Part shown: positions 34,708 to 43,882 of the stretch, one piece after another
Position numbering within the stretch: the stretch's first letter is position 1
Layout: each line of letters begins with the position of its first letter
Origin: Seminavis robusta
Taxonomy: Eukaryota > Bacillariophyta > Bacillariophyceae > Naviculales > Naviculaceae
Assembly (NCBI GenBank): GCA_903772945.1
Contig: CAICTM010000006.1
Location: 195,001-259,000 of the forward strand
Length of the DNA: 64,000 nucleotides
Reading direction: 5' to 3'
Notes under the pieces: model-generated
The model's database searches: none
Told to the model about the DNA's origin: nothing
What the model saw: only the letters and a program-made list of their open reading frames with translations
Translations under genes and position numbers: made by a program

Positions 34708-35614
34708 TCAATCAACAGCCAGCATACCAAGCCCAATCACAGAAACAGCCAAAAATGAAGATAACCACCCATCGCTCCCAAGCATACTTGCAGCACTTGT
34801 TGTCGTGTTGCTGCTGTTTGCGTTGTCATCGGGAGCGTCCTCCAAAGATGCACATTTGCCAAAGATGTAGATTTTTTCATTGGCAGTGGCCTCTGGTGTA
34901 TCCCGGATACCGGCTGCTACCTGGATGCCCACCAGAAGCCGGTGCTCTCGGAGGTGGACATAGCGACCGAAAAACAAATATGCAGTGGGATTGGGGGATT
35001 GCAGAATGGCAATATTGGTCCTACTCCTTGTCTCGTTCATACACATACACGGATGCATGACTCAAAGTGGAAGATTAACTTAATCCAGCATTTGACCAAA
35101 AAGGAAGTGCTCCAGAAGCCCATCATTCCCCGCAACTCCTTGGTCTCAAATCTCAGGTAGTTTTGCTTCAGAGTCTCAAGTGTAGGGTAGCGGGACCATG
35201 TAACAAGGCCACCATTATCCGAACCAGTTATACCCCCAGCAATGTTCTTGGCATCACCATTAAAAACAAAGGGTTCATTACAGATGCTGTCTCCAGCTCT
35301 GGGGGCAGGATCCCCAGTAGTGTGAATCAGACCATGGCTGACAAAGGCACTGCTAATTTGAGCAAAGCTTGGTGCAGCAGTACCAAGTTCTTGGGCTATT
35401 ACCATGTCAACTTGGTCAAGGTTTGGGAGTCCTTCCATGTTGCCACCACCATTGAAGGCAGCTGCCATGAGGTCAAACCGGGTCTGACAGTTGTCACATG
35501 CTGTCAGTGGGAACAAGTCTCGACATGCAAAGTTGAGGGTAGTGACAGTCAGCGAATTTTTTCGGAGACCAGGCTAGCAGAAAGGGCTATGAAAGTAGAG
35601 ATTGTGAGCTTCAT
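34708..35614 (-). pseudogene. Secreted protein with hydrophobic C-terminus, reading frame broken (decayed gene or sequence errors)
   Basis: ATG 35614 starts a clear signal peptide (MKLTISTFIALSASLVS). A second frame then carries a Cys-containing domain (NFACRDLFPLTACDNCQTRF, NGGGNMEGLPNLDQVDMV, FVFNGDAKNIAGGITGSDNG) down to about 35060. A third frame continues with NIAILQSPNPTAYLFFGR, an Asn/Ser/Thr-rich spacer and a terminal hydrophobic stretch (SSFLAVSVIGLGMLAVD) resembling a GPI signal, ending at 34708. The order signal peptide, domain, spacer, tail is that of one surface protein. I could not join the frames by plausible GT-AG introns at about 35560 or about 35055, so I favour frame breaks. 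I do not recognise the family. Confidence 0.45.
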
Positions 35615-36380
35615 GTTAGCTTTCTTGTTCGTTGTTGAGAATTATTGTGAGCTTATGATACTGCGAGATGGTAGAGGAGATACAAGCCATGGCTTCACTT
35701 TTGGCAGATTTGCTTTCCCGGCTTCGTTCTAGTGTTGCATCACAGCGAGATACCGGCGTTCCTTGCTGGCAACCTGTTTGTTCGAACTTCTGCGGAAACG
35801 CTGGAGATAGCTGAGGTCTGAAAGCAGTCCACTCCTGCAGTTCAAGATAAGCACTGCTGACTGAGAAAATGGCCTGCGGTGTCATTGGAAAGGGTGAAGC
35901 CGCCCCGTAGTACCATCATCCGGTACAGGTACCAGTCGACTGGTACCTGGTGCCTGGTGCCAGTCGCTACGTAACACGGGACAGATCCTGCGCCGCTGTC
36001 TTCTGGGAGTGAACTTCAGACGGGACCCGTGCTTGTGCAAACCAAAGTCGCCTAGTGACCACCTGACCTGTGAAAGCTCCTGAACAGCATACGGTACCTT
36101 CCCTCTATGGACCCCAACCCTCAAGCCTGACTTTTGGTTGGTTGGTATGGGATATGACAAACATGTTCGACGATGTTTCACTGGGCTGGACCCAAGTTGT
36201 TTCATTTGGAAGGCAAGAGTCGCAAGGCAGCTCCATATTCATGTAACAGCATTCCACAAGTTTCAGTGGCGGGAGATTGCTATGCAGGTCTGCGCGGGAC
36301 TTATACACTTTGTTTCCCTGCTTGCATGTACCGGTATCTTGTAAACAAGTTGTCAACCACGGCCATCCATGCTGGAATTC
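35615..36380. other. Intergenic, no gene seen
   Basis: About 770 bases between the damaged secreted-protein gene and the EF-hand-like membrane protein gene. A cluster of GGTACC/CTGGTACC strings occurs at 35920-35960. Plus-strand frames entering from the right are antisense to the Ser/Gln/Tyr repeat of the neighbour. Confidence 0.5.
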
Positions 36381-37040
36381 CTAATCATCGAAGGAACCAC
36401 TGCCAGAGTAGGAACCAGAGTACTGCTCATCTTGGTCGTCATATTGAGAGCCGCTATATTGGCTTTCTCCTTCTCCGGAATTATTGTCGTCGTCGTCGTA
36501 TTGAGATTGAGAGCCACTGTATTGGCTCTGTCCCTCCTCCCCTTCAGAGTATTGAGAACCTTCCTCTTCGCCGGAATAGCTGCCGCTATATTGGCTTTGT
36601 CCCTCGGCTTCAGTGTATTGACTCTCTTCATCTCCCTCCTCTTGGCTGTACTGGGATTGCTCCATGTCTTCGCTGTACTGAGATTGAGATTGAGATTGCT
36701 CGTCGTCATATTGAGACTGTTCATCGTCGTACTGTGATTGCTCCATATCTTCGCTGTATTGAGATTGAGACTGCTCTTCGTCGTACTCCCCGCTGCGACT
36801 GCCACTACCACTACCACTGTATTGGCTTTCTCCCTCGGCTTCAGTATATTGACTCTGTTCGGCTTCACTGTATTGACTTTGCTCTGCCTCACTGAATACG
36901 GACATGGACTCCTCAATCTCGCGGCTGAAATGGGACGATTCTTCGTCTTCTTCGTCCCTTTGCGACCCTTCATCTCCACTGTACTGCGACCGATCCTCGT
37001 CTTCTTCGCCCGAATAACTGCCGCTATATTGGCTTTCATC
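36381..37040 (-). repeat. QSQYSE / GSQYSG coding repeat
   Basis: The final 220 codons of the acidic membrane protein consist of degenerate hexamers such as QSQYSE, QSQYDD and GSQYSG, with regularly spaced Tyr and Ser residues in an acidic background. Spacing is irregular at DNA level, so this is an old or selected repeat rather than a fresh array. Confidence 0.8.
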
Positions 37041-40000
37041 CTCCTCTTCCTGAAGCCTGCTGGGACTTAGAGACTCCTCCTCTTCGTCGACGGCCTCTAG
37101 CGTGCCGCGGGCACCAGGGGAAGGAGGAGAATCGTCGGGACCAGCTGTCGTTGCCGCAGCAGGAGGAGCTACATCTCTGGGAACACCAGACTTTTCCTCC
37201 ATTGTTTTCAGTGTATTGACCAGCTCTTGTTCTCGGCCTTTGAATTGCTCCATCATATCATCAATGTTGCCTCTTTCGTCTGGGATCACCCTATTGACCA
37301 ACTCTTCCACCTCGGCCCGATACGAAGCACGCATCTCTTCATCCTCTGTAGTTGTGTCATTGTCGTCCGAATCATCATCAGAGTCCGACTCTTCTTCGTC
37401 GATATCGTGTTCAAAGCTTGCAATTGACTGAGCCACACCTTCCCAATCACCCGAGTCGATTTGTGCATCCAACCGGTCTGAAACTTTTGCAATGTCTCCA
37501 GATGCAGATTCAGGCGATGCATCTTGAGCCTGAGCACCAAAGCCGAAACCACCACCGGCACCAAATCCATCATCTCCACCTCCTCCAGCATCTCCTCCGC
37601 CAAAGAAGTCATTGGCTCCCCCGCCACCAAAGTCGTCTCCTCCAAAAGCACCAAAACCATCCCCGCCAAAGCCATCTCCAAATGCTCCTGCTGTTCCCAC
37701 ATTACGATTCTCCTGCTCGTCTTCTTCGTTTTCATCCTCTCCGACAGATGACCCTTCCGACTCGGAAGCTTCGTCTTCCTCATTCTCTTCATCCGAGTAC
37801 TGCGAGGCTTCTTCCTCATCTTCACCGGAACCTTCGGAATCAACTTGTGATTCGTCCATCTGTGATTCTTCTTCCATTTGTGACTCATCTTCGTCGTAGC
37901 TACGGTCTTCATCCTCGTCGTAGCTACCGCTACCGCTGCGGTCTTCGTCCTCGTCGTAGCTACCGCTGCGGTCTTCATCATCTTCTTCCAAATCTTCGGA
38001 GTACTGTGATGCGGAATCTTCCTCGTCCTCGTCGTCCTCTTCGTCTTGCGAAGCGCCCCATCCACCCCCACCAAAGCCTCCATCGTTCCCTTGGCCCCAT
38101 CCACCGTCAAAGCCATCACCCCCTCCAAAACCTTGCTCCTCGTCCTCCTCCTCTGATTCGTCATCGTCAGAGTGGCCGCTGGATGCAGTTGCTTCCTCGA
38201 GATCCATCCCAAAGTCCATTGGCAGATCAGGCCCGCCGAATTCACCGTATTCCTTAGTGGGCGCTTCGGAAGGATCGTTCAAGCCCATTTCCTCGTCTGA
38301 TTCTTCGTCCTTTTCATCGTCCTCACTGGAGTCACTGCTACTACTAGCCCCAAGCAAATCGCCACTAGGAGGCATCGGACTGATAGGAATACCAATGTTA
38401 CCTTGCCCTTCGCTTCTGGTTGGAGTGGAGGGCTGGCCATACCCTCCGTAATTGTCGTCGCCTCCACGTTCACTGCCATCGTCCCCAGTCTTGCCATCCA
38501 GTGTCTCTTTCTTGTTACCACCCTGTAACGATGTATAGGCAAAATAGGCGCAAAGGCAGAGCGCCAACAGTCCGACGACTCCGCCAATAATGCCACCAGC
38601 CAAGGCTCCAGCATTGGAGCCGCCATCGGCAGAAGTTGGTTCGCTTGTGCGCGGGATGCTGGGTGAAGGTGTTGAAAGAGAAAGCGTCGGTTGTGGGGTA
38701 GGCCATGGTGTGGTGGGTAACAGAGGCGTCACTGTTGGATTGGGTGTTGTTGGATTGGGCGTTTCCGGGGTAACAGTTGGCACCGGGGTCATCAGTGGTT
38801 GTGGCGTTGTCGGAACGGTGGGCTGCGTGGCTGCTTCCAATGCCAGCTCCGTATCTTGGCAGATGCGCTTCAAGAATTCCACCTGAATCGCATCGGGATT
38901 CTGATACCCAATGGCCCCGTAAATGTAAATCGCCGTGCCGTATCCATTCTGTTCTGGATTGGGTCGTTCCACCGAGGCCAACTGGTAAAAGTTATCCTGT
39001 AAGGGCTGTGGCAGCGTCTCAAAGGTGGAAAACAAATAGGCCCCATAGGACAGACGGGTGACAAAGCGCGTGTACTCCATGTTGGTGAGAAAGTTGTCGC
39101 GAGGGCTGGTATCACTCTTGACCATGTCTTGTCGGCACTTGCTCAAGTCTCGGGTGGGAGCCATTGTCACGGCAACCACAGGGGCTGGCGTCGGCGCTTG
39201 AGCAATGGCCATTTCGGTATCGCGACATACTTGCAACAAGAAGGCTCGTTCCTCTTGGGTGGCATCCTGTGTCGGGTACACTCCATAGATGTTGATTTCT
39301 CCCACGGTCGATCCTTGCGCTGCCAGAGCGTAGTAGTTGTCCTTGATGTTGATCGGAAGATTGTTGAATGTTTCGAATCGGTACATTTCGTTGTTGGAGA
39401 GTCGATAGACCAGTTGCACGTATTCGTCGGCACCAATTAAGTTGTCTCGATTGTTATCGGAAAAGATAATGCTAAGTCGACATTCTGCATATGTGCTTGT
39501 GGGCCAGGCGGTGGATACATCATCAATAGAAGGAGCAGGAGTGATGGGGCGACTCAAGCTGGTGGGTTGAGGTCGGGGTGTCCTGGTTGGCAGACGCTGT
39601 AGCTGGGGTTGGGGTGGTCTCGTCACTGGCGTTGGCGGCGGTTCTGGGATTGTCGGAGCAGTGCCAGTCGTGGGATTCACGGTGGGAGACGTCAATCCAA
39701 ACAGGTTGAGTGAATTGATGGCATTTTGCGTTTGTTCGCATATCTTTTGGAGGTTGGCGAGTTGGTCCGGAGTGACATCTGCGATGGTCGTTCCAGGCGC
39801 ACTCCCTGCAATGTCAATGGATCGATCTCCTGTGATTCGGTCAATGACCTGCGCCAGAATGACAAAGTTGAAGCGCAGCAAGTCGGGCAACTGTTCAAAC
39901 TCAATGTACTGAAACTGGCTTTCCGACATGAAGTTGACGAATCGTACATATTCCGAGTTTTCGAGTAGATTGTTTTGACTGAGGTCTGAGACGGCCATGT

Positions 40001-40676
40001 TGGTTCGGCAGGTATCAAAGGGGACGTCGACGGGTCGTAGAACTGTGGGCATGGAAGTTGGAACAGTGGTAGGACTTGGAGTGCCGAACGTGGTGGGCGC
40101 GGGTGTTGTGATTTCGTGAATGAGCGTTTGTGTGTCAAAGCAGATGTGTTCGATCCACTCGGCTTGTAGTGGCGTGGGCGTAGCACCAGGATACGTCCCT
40201 TCAATTTCCATGAGCATATCGGATCCAGCCCATATTTCAAAGTTTGTGGTCAACTCTTCTGGGAGCTGTTCAAATGGGATATTGCCATAGTAGTCCATGG
40301 ACAAGTAGTTGACAAAGGTCACGTATTCTGTGGGGTCCAAGTACAAGTCTCGGTTGGCGTCTGAGAACGCCATGAATCTGGCGCATTGTTCCACTGGCAC
40401 GGATTGGCCATGGCAGGTTTTGATCAGAGCAAGCAAGAGGCCAGATAACCACCATGGAGAAAAGGCAGGCCTGAAGCTACTATCGGTTCTGGTCCTGATG
40501 CCAGTGTTCTTGCCTGTTGGCCTCCTTCGTTTTCGGCAGCTTGTCCTACATGAAGTAGAGCTGCATGTATGATGCATTGCTCTGCCAACATTGATCTCGG
40601 TGGAAGGCAAGGAAGAGCATTGGCACCCCTTCCCATCGGTAAAGGTATCATCGCTGATCATCGGGAGTCTTGTCAT
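36381..40676 (-). CDS. Single-pass membrane protein with four EF-hand-like repeats and a very acidic Ser/Glu/Gln/Tyr repeat tail
   Basis: One exon from ATG 40676 (1,431 residues). A long basic leader precedes the signal core WWLSGLLLALIKTCHGQS, so a later ATG (Met34, MHHTCSS) may be used. The outer part has four repeats of about 120 residues with Cys-x3-Met, an EF-hand-like loop (DANRDLYLDPTEY near 103; DNNRDNLIGADEY near 402; two degenerate), FExLP and a C-terminal Cys. Pro/Thr linkers separate them. A TM segment (GGIIGGVVGLLALCLCAYFA, about 685-705) is followed by a 700-residue cytosolic tail rich in Glu, Asp, Ser and Gly that ends in QSQYSE/GSQYSG repeats. I infer an outward Ca2+-binding or adhesion module with an acidic inner scaffold. 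It shares architecture with the gene at 45910-49521. Long frames on the opposite strand here are compositional shadows. Confidence 0.8.
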   Translation of the reverse strand: MTRLPMISDDTFTDGKGCQCSSLPSTEINVGRAMHHTCSSTSCRTSCRKRRRPTGKNTGIRTRTDSSFRPAFSPWWLSGLLLALIKTCHGQSVPVEQCARFMAFSDANRDLYLDPTEYVTFVNYLSMDYYGNIPFEQLPEELTTNFEIWAGSDMLMEIEGTYPGATPTPLQAEWIEHICFDTQTLIHEITTPAPTTFGTPSPTTVPTSMPTVLRPVDVPFDTCRTNMAVSDLSQNNLLENSEYVRFVNFMSESQFQYIEFEQLPDLLRFNFVILAQVIDRITGDRSIDIAGSAPGTTIADVTPDQLANLQKICEQTQNAINSLNLFGLTSPTVNPTTGTAPTIPEPPPTPVTRPPQPQLQRLPTRTPRPQPTSLSRPITPAPSIDDVSTAWPTSTYAECRLSIIFSDNNRDNLIGADEYVQLVYRLSNNEMYRFETFNNLPINIKDNYYALAAQGSTVGEINIYGVYPTQDATQEERAFLLQVCRDTEMAIAQAPTPAPVVAVTMAPTRDLSKCRQDMVKSDTSPRDNFLTNMEYTRFVTRLSYGAYLFSTFETLPQPLQDNFYQLASVERPNPEQNGYGTAIYIYGAIGYQNPDAIQVEFLKRICQDTELALEAATQPTVPTTPQPLMTPVPTVTPETPNPTTPNPTVTPLLPTTPWPTPQPTLSLSTPSPSIPRTSEPTSADGGSNAGALAGGIIGGVVGLLALCLCAYFAYTSLQGGNKKETLDGKTGDDGSERGGDDNYGGYGQPSTPTRSEGQGNIGIPISPMPPSGDLLGASSSSDSSEDDEKDEESDEEMGLNDPSEAPTKEYGEFGGPDLPMDFGMDLEEATASSGHSDDDESEEEDEEQGFGGGDGFDGGWGQGNDGGFGGGGWGASQDEEDDEDEEDSASQYSEDLEEDDEDRSGSYDEDEDRSGSGSYDEDEDRSYDEDESQMEEESQMDESQVDSEGSGEDEEEASQYSDEENEEDEASESEGSSVGEDENEEDEQENRNVGTAGAFGDGFGGDGFGAFGGDDFGGGGANDFFGGGDAGGGGDDGFGAGGGFGFGAQAQDASPESASGDIAKVSDRLDAQIDSGDWEGVAQSIASFEHDIDEEESDSDDDSDDNDTTTEDEEMRASYRAEVEELVNRVIPDERGNIDDMMEQFKGREQELVNTLKTMEEKSGVPRDVAPPAAATTAGPDDSPPSPGARGTLEAVDEEEESLSPSRLQEEEDESQYSGSYSGEEDEDRSQYSGDEGSQRDEEDEESSHFSREIEESMSVFSEAEQSQYSEAEQSQYTEAEGESQYSGSGSGSRSGEYDEEQSQSQYSEDMEQSQYDDEQSQYDDEQSQSQSQYSEDMEQSQYSQEEGDEESQYTEAEGQSQYSGSYSGEEEGSQYSEGEEGQSQYSGSQSQYDDDDNNSGEGESQYSGSQYDDQDEQYSGSYSGSGSFDD

Positions 40677-41681
40677 GTCGTACCGAATGGTATCTTGGCA
40701 TTCTCATGCCAAGTCTCTCTCAAACTCTCAATCTCTCTCTACTGTACCGGTACTGGCGTAGTGCCTGGCTGGTGTCTGCTTCTTCCTTGCTGATGCTACC
40801 ACTACTATTAGCAGAGCTCTGACAAAGGGGATCTCATGTCGTCCTCATCGCCACTTCTTACTACAAGCAAGTGGACGAAAGATGATGGATTGAGAAAAAA
40901 TGAGAGAAGCCAAAATTGTCACTGGGTTTGAAAAGATTTAGGAAAAGCCGAAGGGGTCACCTAAATCTACGATTAGTGACTGGATCACACTCGAGTCAAG
41001 TCGCCTCGTTCCGAGTGACTGATCAAATGTCGCGGTCGCTGCGATATTTTATCAACTAGCCTACCGCAGCTGAATTGTCTTTCATTAGGCACCAGATGCA
41101 ATATTATTCTCCTTTTTTGCCTCTGGGGATCTACATGTACATGTACCACTACTAGCTAGCTAGCTATGTCGGTATCCACATTCATGTACCATACCATGTA
41201 GCTAGCTAGAGTAGGAAATATTCCAAATGGAAGCCGGTGGGGTCCTGGCTAAAGTGGTGGTAACTTTCAGTGCTCACTGGTATGGTATTCTCCAAGCTTT
41301 CCAAGGCTCCCTTTACTGTATTGTTCCACATGTTGATTCTATGGCGTTCGATATCGTCGAGGAAGGAATGATCAATCGAATCAAATCGTTTCAGCAAGCT
41401 ACCGTGGCTCATGCTTGCTTGGATGTTGATGGCTTTAGCAGTAATAGGTTTTCGGAACAGGATCAGGGCAAATGCCAATGCAGCCACTTCGATGTAATCC
41501 ATATCTATTTTAATTAAAATGCATCAAGGCCGTATCGTTTTCTTAACAACGTGCCTTCATTCCTTTGTGTTGCTTGCTTATGCTTTGGTGTTGTGTTGTT
41601 CGTGTGTCTCTTCCGCCTTTCTCTTTCGACTGGATGATCAATCTAGCTAGTAACCATTGAATTGAAATGAATTGAATCCAA
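40677..41681. other. Intergenic with one doubtful small frame
   Basis: About 1 kb between the 5' end of the acidic membrane protein and the 3' end of the polyamine fusion gene. It has a CTAGCTAGCTAG palindrome run (41153-41165) and ACATGTACATGTA (41132-41144). The only frame worth noting is 41206-41502 on the minus strand, listed separately. Confidence 0.5.
41206..41502 (-). CDS. Doubtful small hypothetical protein
   Basis: A 98-codon frame with ATG at 41502 encodes a hydrophobic N-terminus (MDYIEVAALAFALILF) followed by a hydrophilic body (RFDSIDHSFLDDIERHRINM). It could be a small membrane-anchored protein or the edge of a longer spliced gene. There is no family match, and the short length makes chance quite possible. 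Confidence 0.25.
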   Translation of the reverse strand: MDYIEVAALAFALILFRKPITAKAINIQASMSHGSLLKRFDSIDHSFLDDIERHRINMWNNTVKGALESLENTIPVSTESYHHFSQDPTGFHLEYFLL

Positions 41682-43844
41682 TCAGACCGCCATGCATTCT
41701 TGTCCTTCTCCTGCGACACATTCACCCTCCTCCAATGTCGTCGTGTGGTTTGTTGTTGTGGTTGTTGTAAACTCTTCTTCTTCTTTCTGTGGACACAACC
41801 ACGCATTGCGAATACGAAAGGGGTTGTAGACATCCGTCAACTGAATGCCTTGCTGCTGTGCTACTGTCGCCGCAGTTGTTTTGGAAAGCGCCGGCAATGG
41901 GTCGTCACAGAGCTCAACTTCGTTTGGTAGATGACAATCACTCGCATCGGGATTATTCCGACAATACATGACTTGACTGGCCCGCGATGGCATTTGATAG
42001 GATTGCATGACAGCTCCATCAAAGTACTTGAGTGGTGTCATGAGCCGCTGTTGGAGTTTGACTTGAACTTGTGCTTCATTTTGAAACCATTCGCGGCGTG
42101 CGTTGACATCCTTGAATGCGACGAGGAAGGAATGGGTATCAATTTCGAGTTTTCCCGTGTGCGAATCTTCGTATTCGTGAATGGCCGCAAAGCCGACGCC
42201 TTCCAAGTTGGCCACCAATTTGGCGACGCGTCGTGCTCTCGTGAGTAACTCGGGTGGATCGTTAATGGATCGTCCTCCTCCCAATGGCACGGCCAAAATG
42301 CCGTCGTCTTGCAAGGCATCAAAACAGACTTGTGCAAAATGGACATCGTCAAAAAAGACTTCGGAAAAGTCGACATCGTCTTCGGGATTGAGGACATCGA
42401 GGACAATGACATCTTGTCGTGGTGCTGGTGCTACCACGCCGCTTGTTGTCTCATTATTGTTGGCATATCGTTTCTGAAACCACTTGAATCCATCTTCATA
42501 GTACAAATTGACGCGGGGATCATCGCGACAGGAATTGGAACTCTCTTGTTGATCAAACAAAAAGTCGTGACATTGACTCCAGAGATACTTTTGTGATATT
42601 TCCACCACGGCCTTGTCAATTTCGGCCCATTCGACTTGTTGGACAGATTTATGTTTGAGAATTTCTCGCAAACTTCCGCCATCACCTCCTCCAATGAGTG
42701 TGACCGTAGTCGGATTGGGATGCGTCAATAATGCCGGATGGATGAGTGCTTCGGCATTGGCGGCTTGACCGCGTTCGCGCGACTGCAAGACACCATCGAG
42801 GTACATGCGTGTTTCGGCATGTGTATGGGAATATCGTGGATCGAGGACATTGTAAATGTGTACCGTCTGAAAGGGTGTTTGGACAAACGAGACTTGATTC
42901 TTTTGTGGAAACTGGAGTACCCCGAGGAGTGTGGTTCCCAAATCGGAAATTCCAGGCGTGTATCCATCGTCCGTGGGGAATCCGCGTCGTTTCCATGCCC
43001 AGACCGTGTTGGGTTGTTTGGTTGTGACAGAAGTGGTGGCAGTAGTAGAAGGAATGGCAAAGAGTGAATTGACATCATCGAGCAAATTGAGCAGTGAGTT
43101 GGGACCACATGTGAACAAATCCAACGTAATGACTCCTTGTACGGGCCACGTATGAAAGGAAACGTGACTTTCGAGCAGTACTCCGGCACAACTGATTCCA
43201 GCCGGCAATAGTTTGTGACAATGATAGGAGAGCATGGTAAGTCCACTCTGTTCGACGAGATCAATCATGGCTTGTGCCAAGTGATGTTCGGAATTCAAAA
43301 AGGCACCATCGACGTGTTCAATGTCAATCAGCAAGTGTTGACCGGCGGGTTCGTGGACTTCTTCTTCTTGTTGTTGTTGTTGTTCTGCGGGTGGACTAGT
43401 GTTGCTGTTGTTGGATGAAGTAGTAGTAGTAGTGTTGGGAGTACTACCAGTAGTAGTGGATGTCTTTTGTCGATGCGACAAGAGTGTATTACTACTGACA
43501 CTCAATCCGGTATCGTAGTGTTTGGACGTGTATCTCGTATGCGGAAATGTCTTGTGCGGTGCCACAAAGAGAGGCGGCAAACTGTTTTGTTCTTGTCCAG
43601 ACGAAGCAGAAGCACTAGTAGAGAGACCTCCTTCGACGAGGCGACCTTGATGATGTTGCAACAACAAAATACGACGCGCCAAGGCTCCCAACGCAAAGCA
43701 CGTCACAACCGCCGACACAAACGACAAGACCAAAAATCGACCCGATAGAGGAATCTGGTACGGATTGGGTTGACGTTGTTGACGTTGTCGTTGTTCTTCT
43801 TCTTCTTGATGATCGTCCTTAGTATTAGATGCTGCTTTCGCCAT
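41682..43844 (-). CDS. Membrane-anchored fusion of bacterial-type AdoMet decarboxylase and aminopropyltransferase (spermidine synthase-like)
   Basis: One exon from ATG 43844 (MAKAASNTKDD) gives 720 residues. A signal-anchor-like segment lies at about 33-62 (FLVLSFVSAVVTCFALGALA), then a low-complexity Thr/Ser/Gln linker. From about 170 (HLLIDIEHVDGAFLN) comes a prokaryote-type AdoMet decarboxylase: ESHVSFHTWP supplies the pyruvoyl-forming Ser and the active-site His, and FTCG the catalytic Cys, with exact family spacing. Next is an aminopropyltransferase domain with YLDGVLQ, GGGDGGSLREILKH (about 385), EID and YYEDGF. The usual D-S-[ST]-D-P motif reads DVLNP and the usual DExxYHE region reads QAANAEALIH, so acceptor-amine recognition may differ from spermidine synthase. 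The polypeptide would make decarboxylated AdoMet and use it directly. Diatoms build long-chain polyamines for silica, and membrane anchoring would suit that, but this role is inference. Confidence 0.85.
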   Translation of the reverse strand: MAKAASNTKDDHQEEEEQRQRQQRQPNPYQIPLSGRFLVLSFVSAVVTCFALGALARRILLLQHHQGRLVEGGLSTSASASSGQEQNSLPPLFVAPHKTFPHTRYTSKHYDTGLSVSSNTLLSHRQKTSTTTGSTPNTTTTTSSNNSNTSPPAEQQQQQEEEVHEPAGQHLLIDIEHVDGAFLNSEHHLAQAMIDLVEQSGLTMLSYHCHKLLPAGISCAGVLLESHVSFHTWPVQGVITLDLFTCGPNSLLNLLDDVNSLFAIPSTTATTSVTTKQPNTVWAWKRRGFPTDDGYTPGISDLGTTLLGVLQFPQKNQVSFVQTPFQTVHIYNVLDPRYSHTHAETRMYLDGVLQSRERGQAANAEALIHPALLTHPNPTTVTLIGGGDGGSLREILKHKSVQQVEWAEIDKAVVEISQKYLWSQCHDFLFDQQESSNSCRDDPRVNLYYEDGFKWFQKRYANNNETTSGVVAPAPRQDVIVLDVLNPEDDVDFSEVFFDDVHFAQVCFDALQDDGILAVPLGGGRSINDPPELLTRARRVAKLVANLEGVGFAAIHEYEDSHTGKLEIDTHSFLVAFKDVNARREWFQNEAQVQVKLQQRLMTPLKYFDGAVMQSYQMPSRASQVMYCRNNPDASDCHLPNEVELCDDPLPALSKTTAATVAQQQGIQLTDVYNPFRIRNAWLCPQKEEEEFTTTTTTNHTTTLEEGECVAGEGQECMAV

Positions 43845-43857
43845 GGTTGAATATGAC

Positions 43858-43882
43858 AGTACTGTACTGTACTGTACTGTAG
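43858..43882 (+). repeat. (TACTG)n pentamer in the 5' leader of the polyamine gene
   Basis: Five head-to-tail TACTG units begin 14 bp upstream of the ATG at 43844 (minus strand), so they sit in the untranslated leader. Confidence 0.85.

Noticed and set aside
36353-38257. Several 200-320-codon frames on both strands overlapping the acidic tail gene
   Set aside because: All are out-of-frame readings of Glu/Ser/Gln/Tyr repeat codons with skewed Arg/Lys/Leu composition; the minus-strand frame starting at 40676 carries the domains.
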